Shown here piece by piece: positions 5,441 to 5,828 of a stretch of DNA of 5,828 nucleotides. This DNA is from Cyanobacteriota bacterium (lineage in GTDB: Bacteria; Cyanobacteriota; Cyanobacteriia; PCC-6307; Cyanobiaceae): positions 1 to 5,828 of the forward strand of contig JAPLIF010000320.1 of the NCBI GenBank assembly GCA_026389255.1, given 5' to 3'. The position numbers were made by a program, and so were the translations under genes. Positions within the stretch are counted from its first letter, which is position 1; every line of letters begins with the position of its first letter. The notes beneath the pieces are model-generated. The model ran no database searches. It was not told the DNA's origin and saw only the letters and a list, made by a program, of their open reading frames with translations.

Positions 5441-5514
5441 GGCTCGGTAGCTCAGCTGGTTAGAGCGTGGGATTCATAACCCCAAGGTCGGGAGTTCAAG
5501 TCTCCCTCGAGCCA
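5441..5514 (+). tRNA. tRNA-Met(CAU), elongator type
   Basis: The 74-base cloverleaf is complete. The acceptor GGCTCGG (5441-5447) pairs with TCGAGCC (5507-5513) with one G-U. The D stem is GCTC/GAGC, the anticodon loop TTCATAA has CAT at 5475-5477, the variable loop is AGGTC, and the T arm is GGGAG-TTCAAGT-CTCCC. Base 5514 (A) is the discriminator. CCA is not encoded and must be added later. The G1-C72 pair argues against the initiator, which is mismatched there. A lysidine-modified tRNA-Ile(CAU) cannot be strictly excluded, but the body resembles elongator tRNA-Met. The anticodon stem TGGGA/CCCCA has an A-C opposition at its loop end (5472/5480), which I believe recurs in cyanobacterial tRNA-Met. 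Confidence 0.95.
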
Positions 5515-5532
5515 TCCATTGTTTGCATGGCT
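5510..5532 (+). other. Hairpin joining the tRNA 3' end to its trailer
   Basis: AGCCAT (5510-5515) can pair with ATGGCT (5527-5532) around an 11-base loop, followed by TTCT. The trailer arm thus competes with the tRNA 5' acceptor strand for the same 3' bases. It could be a weak terminator or processing signal, or chance. Confidence 0.3.
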
Positions 5533-5737
5533 TTCTAAACAAGAACCACTGCAGCACAGCCGATCTGACAATCCCTGAGATGGGTCTGGATCGTTCTGAA
5601 CAACGCATTCCGTTTCCAAGAGGCTCCAATGGATGGGAACTCCCATGGGAAGTTTTCCTCCTGATCCATGGCCCGAGGAGCTGTCCGCCAACAGAACCAT
5701 TAGGACGCTGCTGTGCAGCGAACGCTGCAGGGCAGGG

Positions 5738-5764
5738 GGACCAGCTACCGCCTGCGGCTGGTCC
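5738..5764. repeat. Perfect 8-bp inverted repeat (stem-loop)
   Basis: GGACCAGC (5738-5745) is exactly complementary to GCTGGTCC (5757-5764), with an 11-base loop. On the + strand only a short T run (5775-5778) follows, ten bases after the stem, so it is a poor intrinsic terminator. Confidence 0.5.
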
Positions 5765-5790
5765 AGGCCTCACCCTTTTCTTGACATCGG

Positions 5791-5808
5791 GGATGGTCCC
5801 TGGGACCC
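5791..5808. repeat. Dyad GGTCCC-T-GGGACC, inverted relative of the pre-tRNA hairpin
   Basis: Positions 5795-5807 form a perfect 13-base dyad. GGATGGTCCC (5791-5800) is the reverse complement of 5410-5419, and TGGGACCC (5801-5808) that of 5394-5401. The two sites thus share both stem arms in inverted order, differing mainly in the bases between the arms. A TTGACA lies just ahead at 5781-5786, but no -10 follows at normal spacing. Confidence 0.45.
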
Positions 5809-5828
5809 AGCTCGCCAATGCGCTGCCC

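Larger units (their letters stand above)
5515..5828. other. 314-base region without a convincing gene
   Basis: I see no recognised protein or RNA family here. The + frame containing ATG 5580-5582 is open to the window end (83 codons) but has no Shine-Dalgarno, mixed third-position usage unlike the neighbouring genes, and no recognisable motif. Minus-strand frames here continue across the tRNA and read as typical tRNA-antisense artefacts. Inverted repeats are frequent: ATGGG/CCCAT (5633-5637/5642-5646 region), GCTGC/GCAGC (5707-5719), GGACCAGC/GCTGGTCC (5738-5764) and GGTCCC/GGGACC (5795-5807). It may be an untranslated region, a structured RNA, or the start of a gene beyond the window. Confidence 0.5.

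Noticed and set aside
5781..5809. Promoter based on the perfect TTGACA at 5781-5786
   Set aside because: The bases at the expected -10 position (GACCCA) do not resemble TATAAT; I kept only the dyad as an observation.
5452..5818. Minus-strand frames across the tRNA and the region after it
   Set aside because: Their C-terminal parts are translations of the tRNA antisense strand, giving the well-known spurious peptide types GRLELPTLGL and LNSRPWGYESHAL. No coding features remain once the tRNA is accounted for.
5497..5828. tRNA-Met as integration site of a mobile element
   Set aside because: No direct repeat of the tRNA 3' end is found downstream in the window and no integrase gene is visible; the 10-bp repeat is inverted, not direct.
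1..5828. CRISPR array, insertion sequence or defence system
   Set aside because: No regularly spaced repeats, transposase motifs or toxin-antitoxin-like pairs were seen; the genes are housekeeping types.

Overview
The window looks like a GC-rich chromosomal segment of a picocyanobacterium (Synechococcus/Cyanobium type). I infer this from the gene set: a CCB-type cytochrome b6f cofactor-assembly protein, a TPM-domain protein of the Psb32 type, the CemA-family protein PcxA and a CobU. Two exact copies of the cyanobacterial HIP1 octamer (GCGATCGC) agree. I see no insertion sequence, phage gene or CRISPR array.

Layout. Positions 1-501 hold the 3' part of an LptC-like lipopolysaccharide-export gene on the + strand. 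A CCB2/CCB4-family gene (419-1102, - strand) meets it tail to tail and overlaps it by 83 bases. A short divergent spacer (1103-1244) contains two mutually exclusive hairpins, a well-spaced Shine-Dalgarno site serving a small upstream frame, and a tandem duplication at the next start codon. Four tightly packed + strand genes follow and look like one transcription unit: the TPM/Psb32-like gene (1245-1943), pcxA (1960-3135), cobU (3122-3718, overlapping pcxA by 14 bases) and trmL (3718-4203, overlapping by one base). After a 210-base AT-richer spacer comes an exported LysM-M23 peptidase (4414-5391), then an elongator tRNA-Met(CAU) (5441-5514). The last 314 bases have no convincing gene but several inverted repeats and one open frame running off the end.

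How they fit. Three products belong to photosynthetic membrane upkeep: b6f haem assembly, PSII repair, and light-dependent proton extrusion. CobU acts in cobamide nucleotide-loop assembly and TrmL modifies the tRNA wobble base; their place in the psb32-pcxA unit probably reflects compact packing rather than one pathway. LptC and the M23 peptidase serve the cell envelope. I found no complete undescribed system. The observations most worth checking are the leader of the psb32-like gene, the base-composition break inside pcxA, and the related hairpins on either side of tRNA-Met.
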